Counted from the first letter of the stretch, positions 9,188 through 17,193 are shown. The stretch: 64,000 nucleotides of DNA from Methylovulum sp. (GCF_028687615.1 NZ_JAQTZU010000010.1:62001-126000); one strand, 5' to 3'. Notes: generated by a model not told the origin, from the sequence alone. Numbers and translations: made by a program.

Positions 9188-9772
9188 TTAACCAAATAGT
9201 TGATGGTCTATTAAATCACAAAGGCAATGGGTGATCAGAATGTGGATTTCCTGGATATGGGCGCGGGAGTCGCTAGGCACGCGAATTTCTATGTCCACTT
9301 CATTCAATAACGGCGAAATCTTGCCGCCATCGTTGCCCGTCAATGCGACGACGGATATGTCCTTGTCATGCGCCACGGTAATGGCTTTAGCAAGGTTGGC
9401 GGCGTTATGGCTATCGCAATAAACGACCAGTATATCGCCGCTTTGTCCCAAGGCGCGTAGTTGTTTGGCGAAAATTTCATCAAAATGATGGTCATTGGCA
9501 ATGCCTGTCAAAATCACGGCATCGCTGTTCAGTCCGATCACCGGCAAAGACGGGCGGTCACGTTCATATTGGTTGAGTAAGGCCGACGCCAGCAATTGTG
9601 CGGTGGCGGCGGAACGTCCATTGCCGCAAGCGAAGATTTTTCTATCATTCAACAGCGTGGAAACCAAGCGTTGCGAAGCGTATTCAATCAGCTCGCATAA
9701 GCTGCCCAGGGTTTGCTGCTGGCATTGGATGCTATCTGAGAAATGGTTGATGATTCTGTCTTGTAAGCTCAT
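9188..9772 (-). CDS. diaA: SIS-domain protein DiaA (DnaA initiator-associating factor)
   Basis: A SIS-domain (sugar isomerase-like) protein of 194 aa from the ATG at 9772: SLQDRIINHFSDSIQ, then FACGNGRSAATAQLLASALL, and the ending HCLCDLIDHQLFG. In E. coli DiaA forms a tetramer that binds DnaA and times replication initiation. An upstream ATG at 9814 overlaps the yraN stop as TGATG and would add 14 residues; coupling favours it, family alignment favours 9772. Synteny with yraN and dolP distinguishes it from the closely related GmhA phosphoheptose isomerase. Confidence 0.85.
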   Translation of the reverse strand: MSLQDRIINHFSDSIQCQQQTLGSLCELIEYASQRLVSTLLNDRKIFACGNGRSAATAQLLASALLNQYERDRPSLPVIGLNSDAVILTGIANDHHFDEIFAKQLRALGQSGDILVVYCDSHNAANLAKAITVAHDKDISVVALTGNDGGKISPLLNEVDIEIRVPSDSRAHIQEIHILITHCLCDLIDHQLFG

Positions 9773-9813
9773 GGGGTGACTATTCAATGAATGTGCCGGA
9801 AGGTAGGCAGGCA

Positions 9814-10176
9814 TCAAAACGCATTTTTTATCCAATCCAGTTGCCCGTTACCGGATAAGGCAACCACGTCAAAACGCAGTGGTGGATTAATTTTGTTTGC
9901 TGCCAGATAGGTTTGTGTGGCGGCTATTATACGCGATTGCTTGGCGGGTGTGATGCTCTCGGCGGCACTGCCGAAATGGTCGGATTTGCGGTATCTGACT
10001 TCGACAATCACCAAAGTGTGCTGATCCTGCATGACCAAATCCAGCTCGCCATGTTTACAGCGGAAATTGCGGCAAACCAGTTGCAGGCCCTGTTCCCGTA
10101 AATGAATCAAAGCCCGTTCTTCGGCTTGTTCGCCAGTTAGCAGATGGGAGGCTTTGGATGTACGAAATAGACACAT
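9814..10176 (-). CDS. yraN: UPF0102 family protein YraN
   Basis: A 120-aa predicted nuclease-fold protein of unknown function. The hallmark is GELDLVMQDQHTLVIVEVRYR near residues 45-65, resembling a PD-(D/E)xK core, after TGEQAEERALIHLREQG. The ATG at 10176 gives the standard length; the track start at 10224 adds 16 atypical residues. First gene of the leftward yraN-diaA-dolP string. rsmI and lpoA, which often precede it, are absent, and the sequence upstream turns into mobile-element debris. Confidence 0.85.
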   Translation of the reverse strand: MCLFRTSKASHLLTGEQAEERALIHLREQGLQLVCRNFRCKHGELDLVMQDQHTLVIVEVRYRKSDHFGSAAESITPAKQSRIIAATQTYLAANKINPPLRFDVVALSGNGQLDWIKNAF

Positions 10177-10340
10177 CGTAATTTTTCGAAATAAGTGTGA
10201 TTTTTTAATAAGATTCAACATCATGTTAGCACACAGGTTTTATTATATTTGCGAAATTCTGTTGCCCGTGATAGCAAATGGTGTTGATATGAATTTGAGA
10301 TGTATTGCAATTGATATGCGGATTTCTTATTTTATAAATT

Positions 10341-10650
10341 ATGCCTAAGGGGGGTTATGTGTTTTTTTGTTTATTTAAGTTGATTTGCTTGTCCTTATGT
10401 TTGGGGTTGGTTTATTCGCCGTTTGTTAGGGCATCGTTGGACCAAGAAATGCCTATGCAATTACAAATACAACAAAAGGATGCCGGATGGATTCCGATGA
10501 TGGAATTTCTAACAGAGCAGTTGTCGGGTTCATCCGTCCTCAAGGAAACGGATTATGTCGGTGGGCAATTCCCTCTAACCTTTGTACGTTATTTCCTGTC
10601 GCCAAAAGGCAACTACGATTGCAACCAACAAGGCTGGTTGCACAATTATT
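10341..10650 (+). pseudogene. 5' remnant of an unrecognised secreted protein
   Basis: The first about 100 codons of the 10341-11111 ORF start with a hydrophobic segment (VFFCLFKLICLSLCLGLVY) that looks like a signal peptide and then an unfamiliar sequence with no domain I recognise. From about 10655 the ORF reads into an IS3-type transposase fragment in mixed frames, so the original gene has lost its 3' end. The upstream 116 bp is AT-rich and could carry a promoter. Confidence 0.35.
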
Positions 10651-10654
10651 CAAG

Positions 10655-11111
10655 TTGCTTGTTCAGCCGCCTTGGACGTGCGGCATCACCATCAGCATGG
10701 ACAGATATTTGCTCCTGCAATATCTGCATTCCCCACATCCATGTGGGTCATGGGCGAGGCCGGGCGCTGGACAACATTTTTGTCGGGCGCTTGTGGCGGA
10801 CCGTGAAATACGAAGAAGTGTATTTAAAGCAGCACGGCAACCTGCCGGACTTGTTGATGGGATTGACGCAGTACTTCCAATTCTATAACCAGGAACGCCG
10901 GCATCAATCACTGGCTTACAAAACGCCCGATGAAGTCCATAAAACGGCTATCGGCGGCGGTGCAAAGATTGTGGATAAATTTAATGATACGGGTGAGGCA
11001 TCAGAACCCGTACAACAAAATCGGGACAGCGCCGTTCAGATGGAGTGCGAATTGAGTTCTATCTTAACACAGGTGTTTTTTGTCTGGACTTTGGGGGCCA
11101 CTATACAGTAA
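10655..11111 (+). pseudogene. IS3-family transposase, 3' fragment with palindromic insertion
   Basis: The C-terminal part of an IS3-type DDE integrase: ITISMD in one frame, then GRGRALDNIFVGRLWRTVKY, YNQERRHQSLAYKTPDEV in the next. The ISMD-GRGRALDN junction is split by 49 bp, shifting the frame. The first catalytic aspartate and everything upstream are missing. The last coding stretch runs into TTTGGGGGCCACTATACAG, plausibly the right end of the insertion sequence. Not functional. Confidence 0.8.
10703..10751. repeat. 49-bp double-palindrome insertion inside the IS3 remnant
   Basis: Two adjacent dyads, AGATATTTGC/GCAATATCT and CCCACAT/ATGTGGG, occupy exactly the bases that separate two halves of a conserved transposase motif. 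It shifts the transposase frame by 1. Looks like a miniature palindromic unit; no second copy seen in the window. Confidence 0.55.
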
Positions 11112-11185
11112 CCGCCATTGTTAAAAAACTTTTGAACAGTTACTTACTAATTCCATCGGTCTTTACGCCTTATTCTTTAAATTTT

Positions 11186-12046
11186 TTAAGCAACCAGAAT
11201 TTTGTTAAGTGAGTTTTCCCACTCGTTTTCAAACACCATGTGAAAAGATATTTTTTCTTTGGAATTTATCAATTCCAATTCGCCTTTGGGCTTAATATCA
11301 CCCATGAGCGTGGCATTGATAGTGCTGAATAATTTTTGTTTATAGTCGGTGTCTTTGTTGCCTTCCAAGTGTTCCCCTTTGGATTCCACAAAATACAGCC
11401 TTTCTATACCATCCGCCCCCGCCTCTAATTTAACCAGAAAATCAGAGTATATTTTTTCGCGCCTCCAGCCCTGTATTGAATATTCCGTACCCTTAACCGC
11501 TAATCTGTGCCACCATGCCACAACGTCTTTATTATTGATGGCGTGTGCCACGGCTTTTTCAAGCCCGTTATAATTAGAAAAATAGTGGGGTTCAAACAGG
11601 CTTTTTTCTAAGGTGACGGCAGTTTCGTTTAAATTGCGCTGCATTTCTATTTTTTCTGCCATTTGCCAGTTTAAATTAAAGAACGGCTCGGCAAGCAAAT
11701 GTAAAAAAACCGTACCTTCATCCAGTTTGCGCCTGAAAATTGCCTCTGATTGTTCAAGCATCCAGCGGAAACAATCCTTTTTTATTTCCTCAACGATAAA
11801 CACGGAATTAAGGGCTATTTTTGCCTCACTTTCGCCTTTTTCCCTTAACTCGGACAATACACCATCAATAATTCGGAAGGCTTGCCAAGCGTTCGGGACT
11901 TTATCCATTAACTGGCTAACCATTAAAGTAATGCTAATTTCGTTAGTTATTTTCTCTGATTTTTTCTGACTCTTAAAAAAATCAATCTGCCCAGACTTTC
12001 CCTTTTCTAAATCCACAACTCGTAAGGCGGATTCGCCGCGAGGCAA
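11186..12046 (-). pseudogene. C-terminal remnant of a type III restriction subunit (Res)
   Basis: About 286 codons resembling the end of a type III restriction Res protein: the endonuclease core YSDFLVKLEAGADG...YFVESKGEHL carries a D-ExK arrangement, preceded by GWRREK and AWWHRLAVKG. The helicase domain that should precede it is absent, and the reading frame starts within palindromic repeat DNA at about 12030. No mod methyltransferase gene is nearby. 5'-truncated and most likely dead, although a stand-alone nuclease domain cannot be excluded. Confidence 0.65.
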
Positions 12047-12094
12047 TCCGCCATAATTTTCGGATGTGGTGGCGGTTTGCTTCGCGAAACCGCC
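12026..12094. repeat. Two REP-like palindromes
   Basis: GGCGGATTCGCC...GGCAATCCGCC (12026-12052) and GGCGGTTT...AAACCGCC (12071-12094) lie head to tail at the truncated 5' edge of the Res remnant. Their compact dyads resemble dispersed REP elements. Confidence 0.6.
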
Positions 12095-12116
12095 CTATAC
12101 CCTAACCCGTAAGACA

Positions 12117-12212
12117 CATACCGTTAGGGTGCAATAGGCGATAGCCGTATTGCACCTGTTGGCCTTCAAACATCGGCGCATTACGCTATCGCTAATGCGC
12201 CCTACGCGGGCT
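12117..12212. repeat. Double-palindrome module, copy A (edge of toxin tail A)
   Basis: Contains GGTGCAATA...TATTGCACC and GGCGCATTA...TAATGCGCC hairpins and ends CCTACGCGGGCT. A near-identical module occurs at 13084-13179. In both cases a different toxin-like reading frame begins exactly where the similarity ends. Confidence 0.8.
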
Positions 12213-12411
12213 CGATGCACTTAATGACCCCAATATCAAAGTACATTTTAATTTAGATGGGGTGGATATTTGGCAAGGGATTCAGAGAGCGGCATCAGGT
12301 AGAGGAGGAGCAACAGATTGGGAGCTTTTACAAATAAGACAAAACCCCCAATTTTGGGATACTTTACAATTTTGGATGAACGGTAAACCCGTTCCCAACC
12401 CGTTTAAATGA
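12211..12411 (+). pseudogene. Detached C-terminal tail of a polymorphic (RHS/CDI-type) toxin
   Basis: An open frame without a start codon encodes about 66 residues: HFNLDGVDIWQGIQRA, then GATDWELLQIRQNPQFWDTL and a final NGKPVPNPFK. The composition, the ending and the directly overlapping downstream gene (ATGA) are typical of the variable toxin end of an RHS or contact-dependent inhibition protein. The delivery portion is missing: upstream is only the palindromic module. The toxin activity is not recognised. Confidence 0.5.
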
Positions 12412-12422
12412 GGAATACACAA

Positions 12423-12776
12423 ATGGTTACTCAGCGTACTTTTTTAGGCAGGACTTTTCAATTATGGGAATACCATGTCAGCCATGGTTCATTGCTAATC
12501 CGTAGTCCGAAAAGCTTAAATGAGACAACAAATATTGATATCATTTGTTCGGGAATTGAATATTTGTCTGTGCCTAGGTTTATTTTTAATTTGGAAGTTA
12601 CTGAACCGACTTTAGAAGAATTTCAGAATTTGCAAACGATAATTCGTAGTCCCGTGCCAATTTCATATATTCATGTTCTTGTTTCTAATGGCAATCGTTT
12701 TCTAGTTGTAGCAGCGAGCTTTAAGATTGTGGAAAACACATCTGACATTTTCGAAAGTCCATTCGATAACATGTAA
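12423..12776 (+). CDS. Putative immunity protein for toxin tail A
   Basis: A 117-aa soluble protein (VTQRTFLGRTFQLWEYHVSH) with no domain I can name. It follows the toxin tail, whose stop overlaps an upstream ATG at 12408; the ATG at 12423 is preferred because GAGG lies 9 nt before it. Small size, position and the toxin-tail context suggest an immunity protein that binds the toxin domain. AT-richer than the housekeeping genes, as is common for exchanged toxin cassettes. Confidence 0.55.
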   Translation: MVTQRTFLGRTFQLWEYHVSHGSLLIRSPKSLNETTNIDIICSGIEYLSVPRFIFNLEVTEPTLEEFQNLQTIIRSPVPISYIHVLVSNGNRFLVVAASFKIVENTSDIFESPFDNM

Positions 12777-12782
12777 ACCTTA

Positions 12783-12941
12783 GTTCGTGTTTTAAAAGTC
12801 TCGATTTAGTAAAAATTGGTCACAATCAACTGGGTTGCCCGAACGTAACATTGGAAAATTGGATGAAATCACCTTGTTTCAAGATGAATTTGATCTAAAA
12901 AACCTCAGTTTTCACCACCGCCGTACTTTTAAAACACGCAC
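12783..12941 (+). mobile_element. 159-bp MITE, copy 1 (target duplication TTA)
   Basis: Terminal inverted repeats GTGCGTGTTTTAAAAGT (left end carries GTT for GTG) bound a 159-bp non-coding body. TTA occurs directly before and after it, consistent with a 3-bp target-site duplication. A second copy at 58616-58773 is in inverted orientation and differs by about one base in the ends and one A in a run. Confidence 0.85.
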
Positions 12942-12953
12942 TTAACACTTTGA

Positions 12954-13091
12954 AGCCCCTATGCGTATGACGCCAACCGCCAGCGGGTGTTGAAGACCGG
13001 GACCGGCGGGACCCGGCGTTATGTTTACGACGGCCAAGGCCACCTGCTCTTTGAGCGCTCCGCCAACAACGCGGTAAGGCGCACACCGTAG
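12954..13091 (+). pseudogene. RHS-repeat core fragment
   Basis: Reads YAYDANRQRVLKTG, then TRRYVYDGQGHLLFERS, the YD/RHS repeat signature of RHS toxin-delivery shells. The frame has a stop just upstream (12951) and ends at 13091 in the next palindromic module. GC-rich, unlike the flanking toxin/immunity genes. Confidence 0.75.
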
Positions 13092-13179
13092 GGTGCAATA
13101 GGCGATAGCCGTATTGCACCGCAGTCGGCGTTCAAACATCCGGCGCATTACGCTATCGCTAATGCGCCCTACGCGGGCT
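13084..13179. repeat. Double-palindrome module, copy B (edge of toxin tail B)
   Basis: Nearly the same sequence as 12117-12212, including both hairpins and the ending CCTACGCGGGCT. The coding sequence of toxin tail B begins immediately after it. Confidence 0.8.
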
Positions 13180-13323
13180 GATGGATGGACCTGGCATCAT
13201 GTTCCAGACCAACCCGGAATAATGCAACTGGTTCCGAGAAGCCAACACCAAGGAGGCCCTTGGCAATCCATACTACATCCTAATCGTGAAGGTGGTTTTA
13301 AACTTTGGGGTAACCAGTACTAG
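13180..13323 (+). pseudogene. Detached WHH-type HNH nuclease toxin tail
   Basis: About 47 codons without a start: DGWTWHHVPDQPGIMQLVPR followed by GGFKLWG and a stop. WTWHH plus the MQLVP segment is the signature of the WHH branch of HNH nuclease toxins at the C-terminus of RHS and related polymorphic toxins. The upstream part of the domain and the delivery module are missing. A small gene follows 9 bp later. Confidence 0.7.
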
Positions 13324-13332
13324 AGGTCAACT

Positions 13333-13632
13333 ATGAAATTAATAAATGCACTTGATCAAATCCAAGAAACACAAGATGAAAATAATGATGTTATTTTTGC
13401 AAAAAAGCCTTGGACATTAGATTCAGAAGCCGATGTTAGGCCGTTAGATGTTGATCTTCACGTACCTAAAGAAATAGTAGATCTCGGACTAACTTACTTT
13501 CTTGAAATTAACATTGCAAAAGAGGTGTTGGAAGTTTTCGAAGAGCGTGTACCAACAGATGAGGAGCGTTATGCTTTACTGATCTATTACGCTGAAAATG
13601 ATGCTTATCCTGATTGGATATATAACCCGTAA
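13333..13632 (+). CDS. Putative immunity protein for the WHH toxin tail
   Basis: A 99-aa acidic protein starting MKLINALDQIQETQ, with LTYFLEINIAKEVLEVFEER and the ending YYAENDAYPDWIY. It resembles small proteins commonly found behind HNH-type toxin tails; I do not assign a family. Position 9 bp after the toxin stop and the preceding AGAGG support translation and an immunity role. It seems intact although its toxin is a fragment, so it may act as an orphan immunity gene. Confidence 0.6.
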   Translation: MKLINALDQIQETQDENNDVIFAKKPWTLDSEADVRPLDVDLHVPKEIVDLGLTYFLEINIAKEVLEVFEERVPTDEERYALLIYYAENDAYPDWIYNP

Positions 13633-13648
13633 GATTCGCCGCTAGCCG

Positions 13649-13779
13649 GGTAGGTCGGGCATGCTGTTTATGCCCGACACTCCACCATCCTATAATTGAC
13701 GGGCAATCGCTTTCATTGCGGCTTCCTGTTTTCGGACGCTTGAATGTCGGGCAACGATACGGCTGTTGCCCGACCTACC
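13649..13779. repeat. REPIN-like element, copy 1
   Basis: GGTAGGTCGGGCA at the left and TGCCCGACCTACC at the right form inverted ends; each end is itself a hairpin (GTCGGGCAT/ATGCCCGAC and GTCGGGCAAC/GTTGCCCGAC). This is the architecture of paired REP sequences. The ORF called across it in the track is not credible. Confidence 0.7.
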
Positions 13780-13854
13780 TCGCTCAGGAAAACATCACCC
13801 CCGCCCCGCCCGCCGATGGCTTGGGCGGCCCCAATGACCCGTACCAGCCCGTAG

Positions 13855-14005
13855 GCTGGGATGACGTAAGGAATCCCAGCCGGGTAGGTCGGGCATGCTG
13901 TTTATGCCCAACACTTCACTGTCTGATAATTGAAGGGCCATCGGTTTCATTGCAACATTCCGTCATCGGATGCTTGAATGTCGGGCAACGATACGGCTGT
14001 TGCCA
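13855..14005. repeat. GGCTGGGAT hairpin plus REPIN-like element copy 2 (right end truncated)
   Basis: A hairpin GGCTGGGAT/AATCCCAGCC at 13855-13880 abuts a second copy of the REPIN-like unit (13883-14005). Copy 2 keeps the left REP and the GTCGGGCAACGATACGGCTGTTGCC part but loses CGACCTACC. Confidence 0.65.
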
Positions 14006-14024
14006 CCGCCCCGAAAAAAATAAC

Positions 14025-14143
14025 TGGGGTCAGAGTAAATTTAAATATGCTCGGTTGATTGCCTTGTCTGGTTGTTTTACCACAATTAACTTTACTCTGA
14101 ACCCCAACTCGTATAAAAGAATTCCGGCAAGGGGTGCCGGAAT
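14025..14143. repeat. TGGGGTCAGAGTAAA inverted-repeat element and ATTCCGGCA hairpin
   Basis: TGGGGTCAGAGTAAAttt (14025) pairs with aacTTTACTCTGAaCCCCA (ending 14106), a terminal repeat type known from small elements tied to IS200-like REP-associated transposases. A compact ATTCCGGCA/TGCCGGAAT hairpin (14121-14143) follows. No coding potential seen in 13633-14182. Confidence 0.65.
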
Positions 14144-14182
14144 CTAGTGTGCAAGCTTTAATGTGTTTAATACTTAAACAGC

Positions 14183-15190
14183 TCAATTTAATGCCATCAA
14201 ACCATATTTTGCCGGCTGCTTTTTGAGCATTTCTTCGCCATAGATACGTTTGAGAATATCTTTTTTGGCTTCCAGCCAGTCCAGCAATTCGTAACCAGGC
14301 GAGAAATTACGTTTTTCTGCACGGTAATAAGCCGCTTCTGCAATCATGAATTCTAAATTAGCCGGTAATGGCTGTTCTATAGAAACCGATGTTGGCATGT
14401 TAAAACCCAATTTAAGCAAATTGATAAGATCCTGTGGTGAGTCACCTTTAATGCCGATTGTCTTCGGCTCACGCTCGTTGAGCGTACCTGACAGGCGGTC
14501 CCAAATAGATAATACCGCGCCATAATTGCTGTCATGCTCATGACGCTCGGTGGAATGATGGGTGCGGTGCAAGTATGGAGCAATAATCAGGCTGCCCAAG
14601 GTTTTCTCACCTGTAAACCTTATATTGGTGTGGTGAAATAGTGTGAACAGCATAATCACCATTTCATTGACCAGCATCATCAATTGGTCAACTCCTAGCA
14701 AGACGATGTATCCCGCTTTCAGTAGGTTGGTGATCAATAACTCCAGCACATGCACCCGAAAAGCGGTTGATGTGTTCAGATAAGGGTCATTGTGATGCAC
14801 CCGATGGAACAGCCACAGGCTATCCAAGCGGTGGCACAATCTATGCCAAGTATATAGTAGTAAATCCAACAGCAAGAATGATACGGTGAATTGGACTAAA
14901 GAATTGTTGATATAACGTAGCAAGCCTTGTTGTGAGAAATGTTGCGCCAGAAAAAACAGCGATGATACCGACAACAAAGACATCAGGGTGTTGTTCACGA
15001 CAAAAAAGCTGATGTTGGTGGCATACGAGCGGCGCAGATTCGTCCCAGGCAGATGCCGATGCGGAAAAAGCTGCTCCAGCCAAGAAAACAGGCCGAAAAA
15101 AGCCAGCAAGATAACCGCTACGCCTTCTGGTGATAAAGTGGCCGGCCACTTAATAGTCATATCGTCTAAGAAAGTCATTAAATCTAACAT
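14183..15190 (-). CDS. Sterol desaturase / fatty acid hydroxylase superfamily membrane protein
   Basis: A 335-aa integral membrane enzyme with the three histidine clusters of the di-iron hydroxylase family: HRLCH (about 130), HRVHH (about 144) and HRTHHS (about 225), among four to five hydrophobic helices. Such enzymes use O2 and a di-iron centre to hydroxylate or desaturate lipids; the substrate cannot be read from the sequence. The ATG at 15190 is chosen over 15271 because GGAGG sits 8 nt upstream and the extension lacks family character. It stands alone, with repeats downstream. Confidence 0.82.
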   Translation of the reverse strand: MLDLMTFLDDMTIKWPATLSPEGVAVILLAFFGLFSWLEQLFPHRHLPGTNLRRSYATNISFFVVNNTLMSLLSVSSLFFLAQHFSQQGLLRYINNSLVQFTVSFLLLDLLLYTWHRLCHRLDSLWLFHRVHHNDPYLNTSTAFRVHVLELLITNLLKAGYIVLLGVDQLMMLVNEMVIMLFTLFHHTNIRFTGEKTLGSLIIAPYLHRTHHSTERHEHDSNYGAVLSIWDRLSGTLNEREPKTIGIKGDSPQDLINLLKLGFNMPTSVSIEQPLPANLEFMIAEAAYYRAEKRNFSPGYELLDWLEAKKDILKRIYGEEMLKKQPAKYGLMALN

Positions 15191-15930
15191 TGGTAATCCT
15201 CCATTAAGACTGATGCAATCATTCAAGACAAGATCATCATAGATAGGCTCAGTGACAATCTTATGAAGCAAGCAGCAAGCTATTGGCCTGTGCCTGAAAG
15301 TCGGGAATGTGCATCAAGGTAAGAGACTTCAATCTAAATTTAGCAATGTATGTGCCATAAGATCTATTTCAATATTTTTGTGTTAATTTGTTTAAAATAA
15401 TGAGAAATATCCCACAATTTAACGGGTAAAAGTATGGCTTTGATGTTAGAAAGAGAGGGCTAGAGGAAATTAAAATGTATCAACTAGGTGCGATTATGCG
15501 TTGTTTTGCACCAAATAATTGTAATTATGTTGTAATTATTAACTATTTATATACATATTGTTGTCGAAATATTTCGCCAACACTTGCCATCCAACATCCG
15601 GGCAACACATCAACACCAGTTTTTATTTACCGCAAAGGACACGGGGAAGGCACGAAGCTATACTCTGAACAGTCAAGTTTTCAGTTTTTGGAGCGCGGTC
15701 ATCTTGACCGCAAGTGGCGGGCAGGATGCCCGCGCTCCCTTCCCCTCCCACTAACAACCGAAAACGTGACCGTTTGAAGTGTATTTCAGGCCTGACACCG
15801 CGCATAAAAACAATATCGCTTCAAGCGCATTGAAAAGATGGGTATAAGGAGAAATAATCGGTAATGTCGTAATAAACAGCGTTTGCCATCCCTCGTGGCT
15901 GGTCTATCTTACTCGTGTCGTGCACCATTT
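15191..15930. other. 740-bp gene-free stretch
   Basis: AT-rich up to about 15600, then a GC-rich repeat segment. The ORF at 15475-15777 has GAGG before its ATG but runs straight into a palindromic repeat and shows no protein-like composition, so I do not call it. Apart from the REPIN-like element at 15690 I see nothing assignable. Confidence 0.5.
15690..15738. repeat. REPIN-like double hairpin
   Basis: GGAGCGCGGTCATCTTGACCGC is followed after 5 nt by GCGGGCAGGATGCCCGCGCTCC. The two halves are near inverted copies and each half folds (GCGGTC/GACCGC and GCGGGC/GCCCGC). Confidence 0.7.
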
Positions 15931-16740
15931 ATGCAGCAACCCATTTTTATCTACACGGCTTTACCTTGTGAAGCAAAACCCTTTATTGAGCATTTCCGCC
16001 TGAAAAAAGACTTGCGTGTGCAAGCGTTTGCGGTGTTCACACGCGACAATATTAGCCTTACTGTAACCGGGGTCGGTAAAAGCGCAATGGCGGCGGGCGT
16101 TGCCTACACCCAGGCTTTGTTCGCCCCATCCCCCAATCCGGTGCTGGTGAATATCGGTATTGCCGGACACCAAAATTATCCGCTAGGCAGTCTGTTTTTG
16201 CTCAACAAAATCACCGATGCGGATAGTCAGAGATGTTATTACCCGCCGCTGGTGTTCAAACCGCCCTGCGCAACCACGGGCATCCAAACCAGCGCGAAGC
16301 CGCAGCTTGAATATCGGCATGATGAATTATGCGACATGGAAGCGTCCGCGTTTTATGAAATTGCAGTGCGGTTTTCCACCGGCGAGTTGATACAAGCCTT
16401 TAAAGTTGTTTCCGACAACCAAGTCAATCCAATCACACAAGTGACCGTACAAACCGTCAGCGGGATGCTTGCCACCCATGTTAAGGCGATTGTGCAAGTG
16501 ATAGCGCAACTCGATAGACTGGCGGGGCCGCTAGGTGTTGCAGAACCCGCTTGTTTTAAGGAATTGCTGGGCCACTATCATTTTAGCGTCAATGAACAAC
16601 AGCAATTGAAAGCCAAACTGATGCGTTTGCGGGTGCTGGGCGGTCAAGCCGTTTTTGAAGATATGCTTAGTTTGAGGAATGGCAAGGAGGTTTTGAGATG
16701 GCTGGAGGAGAAAATCGGCGATATTCACTTTTATTTGTAA
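15931..16740 (+). CDS. Nucleoside-phosphorylase-like protein (PNP/UDP superfamily)
   Basis: A 269-aa protein. FIYTALPCEAKPFIEHF opens the fold, VTGVGKSAMAAGVAY and VNIGIAGH form the phosphate/nucleobase-site elements, and CDMEASAFYEIA is the conserved ribose-binding methionine-glutamate motif. Related enzymes split purine nucleosides or methylthioadenosine; the substrate is open. The C-terminal about 80 residues (LLGHYHFSVNEQQQLKAKL...) look like an added helical module. The ATG at 15931 is chosen because the track's TTG extension is not family-like; the ribosome binding site is weak. Confidence 0.7.
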   Translation: MQQPIFIYTALPCEAKPFIEHFRLKKDLRVQAFAVFTRDNISLTVTGVGKSAMAAGVAYTQALFAPSPNPVLVNIGIAGHQNYPLGSLFLLNKITDADSQRCYYPPLVFKPPCATTGIQTSAKPQLEYRHDELCDMEASAFYEIAVRFSTGELIQAFKVVSDNQVNPITQVTVQTVSGMLATHVKAIVQVIAQLDRLAGPLGVAEPACFKELLGHYHFSVNEQQQLKAKLMRLRVLGGQAVFEDMLSLRNGKEVLRWLEEKIGDIHFYL

Positions 16741-16830
16741 GTGCGCTTCCTGTTTTGGCAGAAGAATTATTGCCTGTATAAACCAGCCGCCAGCTCATGT
16801 AAGGTGGCGGCTGGCTATCAGTGAACCGGT

Positions 16831-17193
16831 TTACAAGAAAAACAACGGGTTTTTGGTGACAGCGACAATGCCGATGTAAACAAAACACGCCATCGCACCG
16901 GCAAAAGCCAGCCAGCGGTTGGTGCCGCGTGTACGCAGGGTGACGACGCCCAAGCCTATATAACCCAGCAAGCCAAGGACTTTGCCGACCAGCCAGGCAT
17001 TTTCCCCTGATAGCCAAGAGCCTTGGAAAACCAAGATGATGCCGCTGAGTAACAGCAGGCTATCAATCACATGCGGGGCTATTTTAAAGAGGGGTTGTTT
17101 GAGCAAGGCGGGGTGGGTTTCAGATAGGATGACCCTGCCGACAAAGCTGAAAATTGACAGCAAAATAAAGCTAAGGTGGATTATTTTTATCAT
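16831..17193 (-). CDS. SirB2 family membrane protein
   Basis: A 120-aa protein with four predicted transmembrane helices: start IKIIHLSFILLSIFSFVGR, then APHVIDSLLLLSGIILVFQG, LVGKVLGLLGYIGLGVVTLR and a final hydrophobic segment. The family name comes from a Salmonella gene; the function is unknown. Monocistronic here. Its upstream region (17194-17478) contains a 71-bp tandem repeat that may influence expression. Confidence 0.8.
   Translation of the reverse strand: MIKIIHLSFILLSIFSFVGRVILSETHPALLKQPLFKIAPHVIDSLLLLSGIILVFQGSWLSGENAWLVGKVLGLLGYIGLGVVTLRTRGTNRWLAFAGAMACFVYIGIVAVTKNPLFFL

Noticed and set aside
10341-11111. Single intact 256-aa gene
   Set aside because: The ORF fuses an unrelated N-terminus to an IS3 transposase end and crosses a 49-bp frame-shifting insertion.
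13716-14147. 143-aa ORF
   Set aside because: It is made entirely of REPIN-like and other palindromic repeats.
15475-15777. ORF of 100 aa with GAGG before the ATG
   Set aside because: It runs through a REPIN-like palindrome and has no protein-like composition beyond the first 40 codons.
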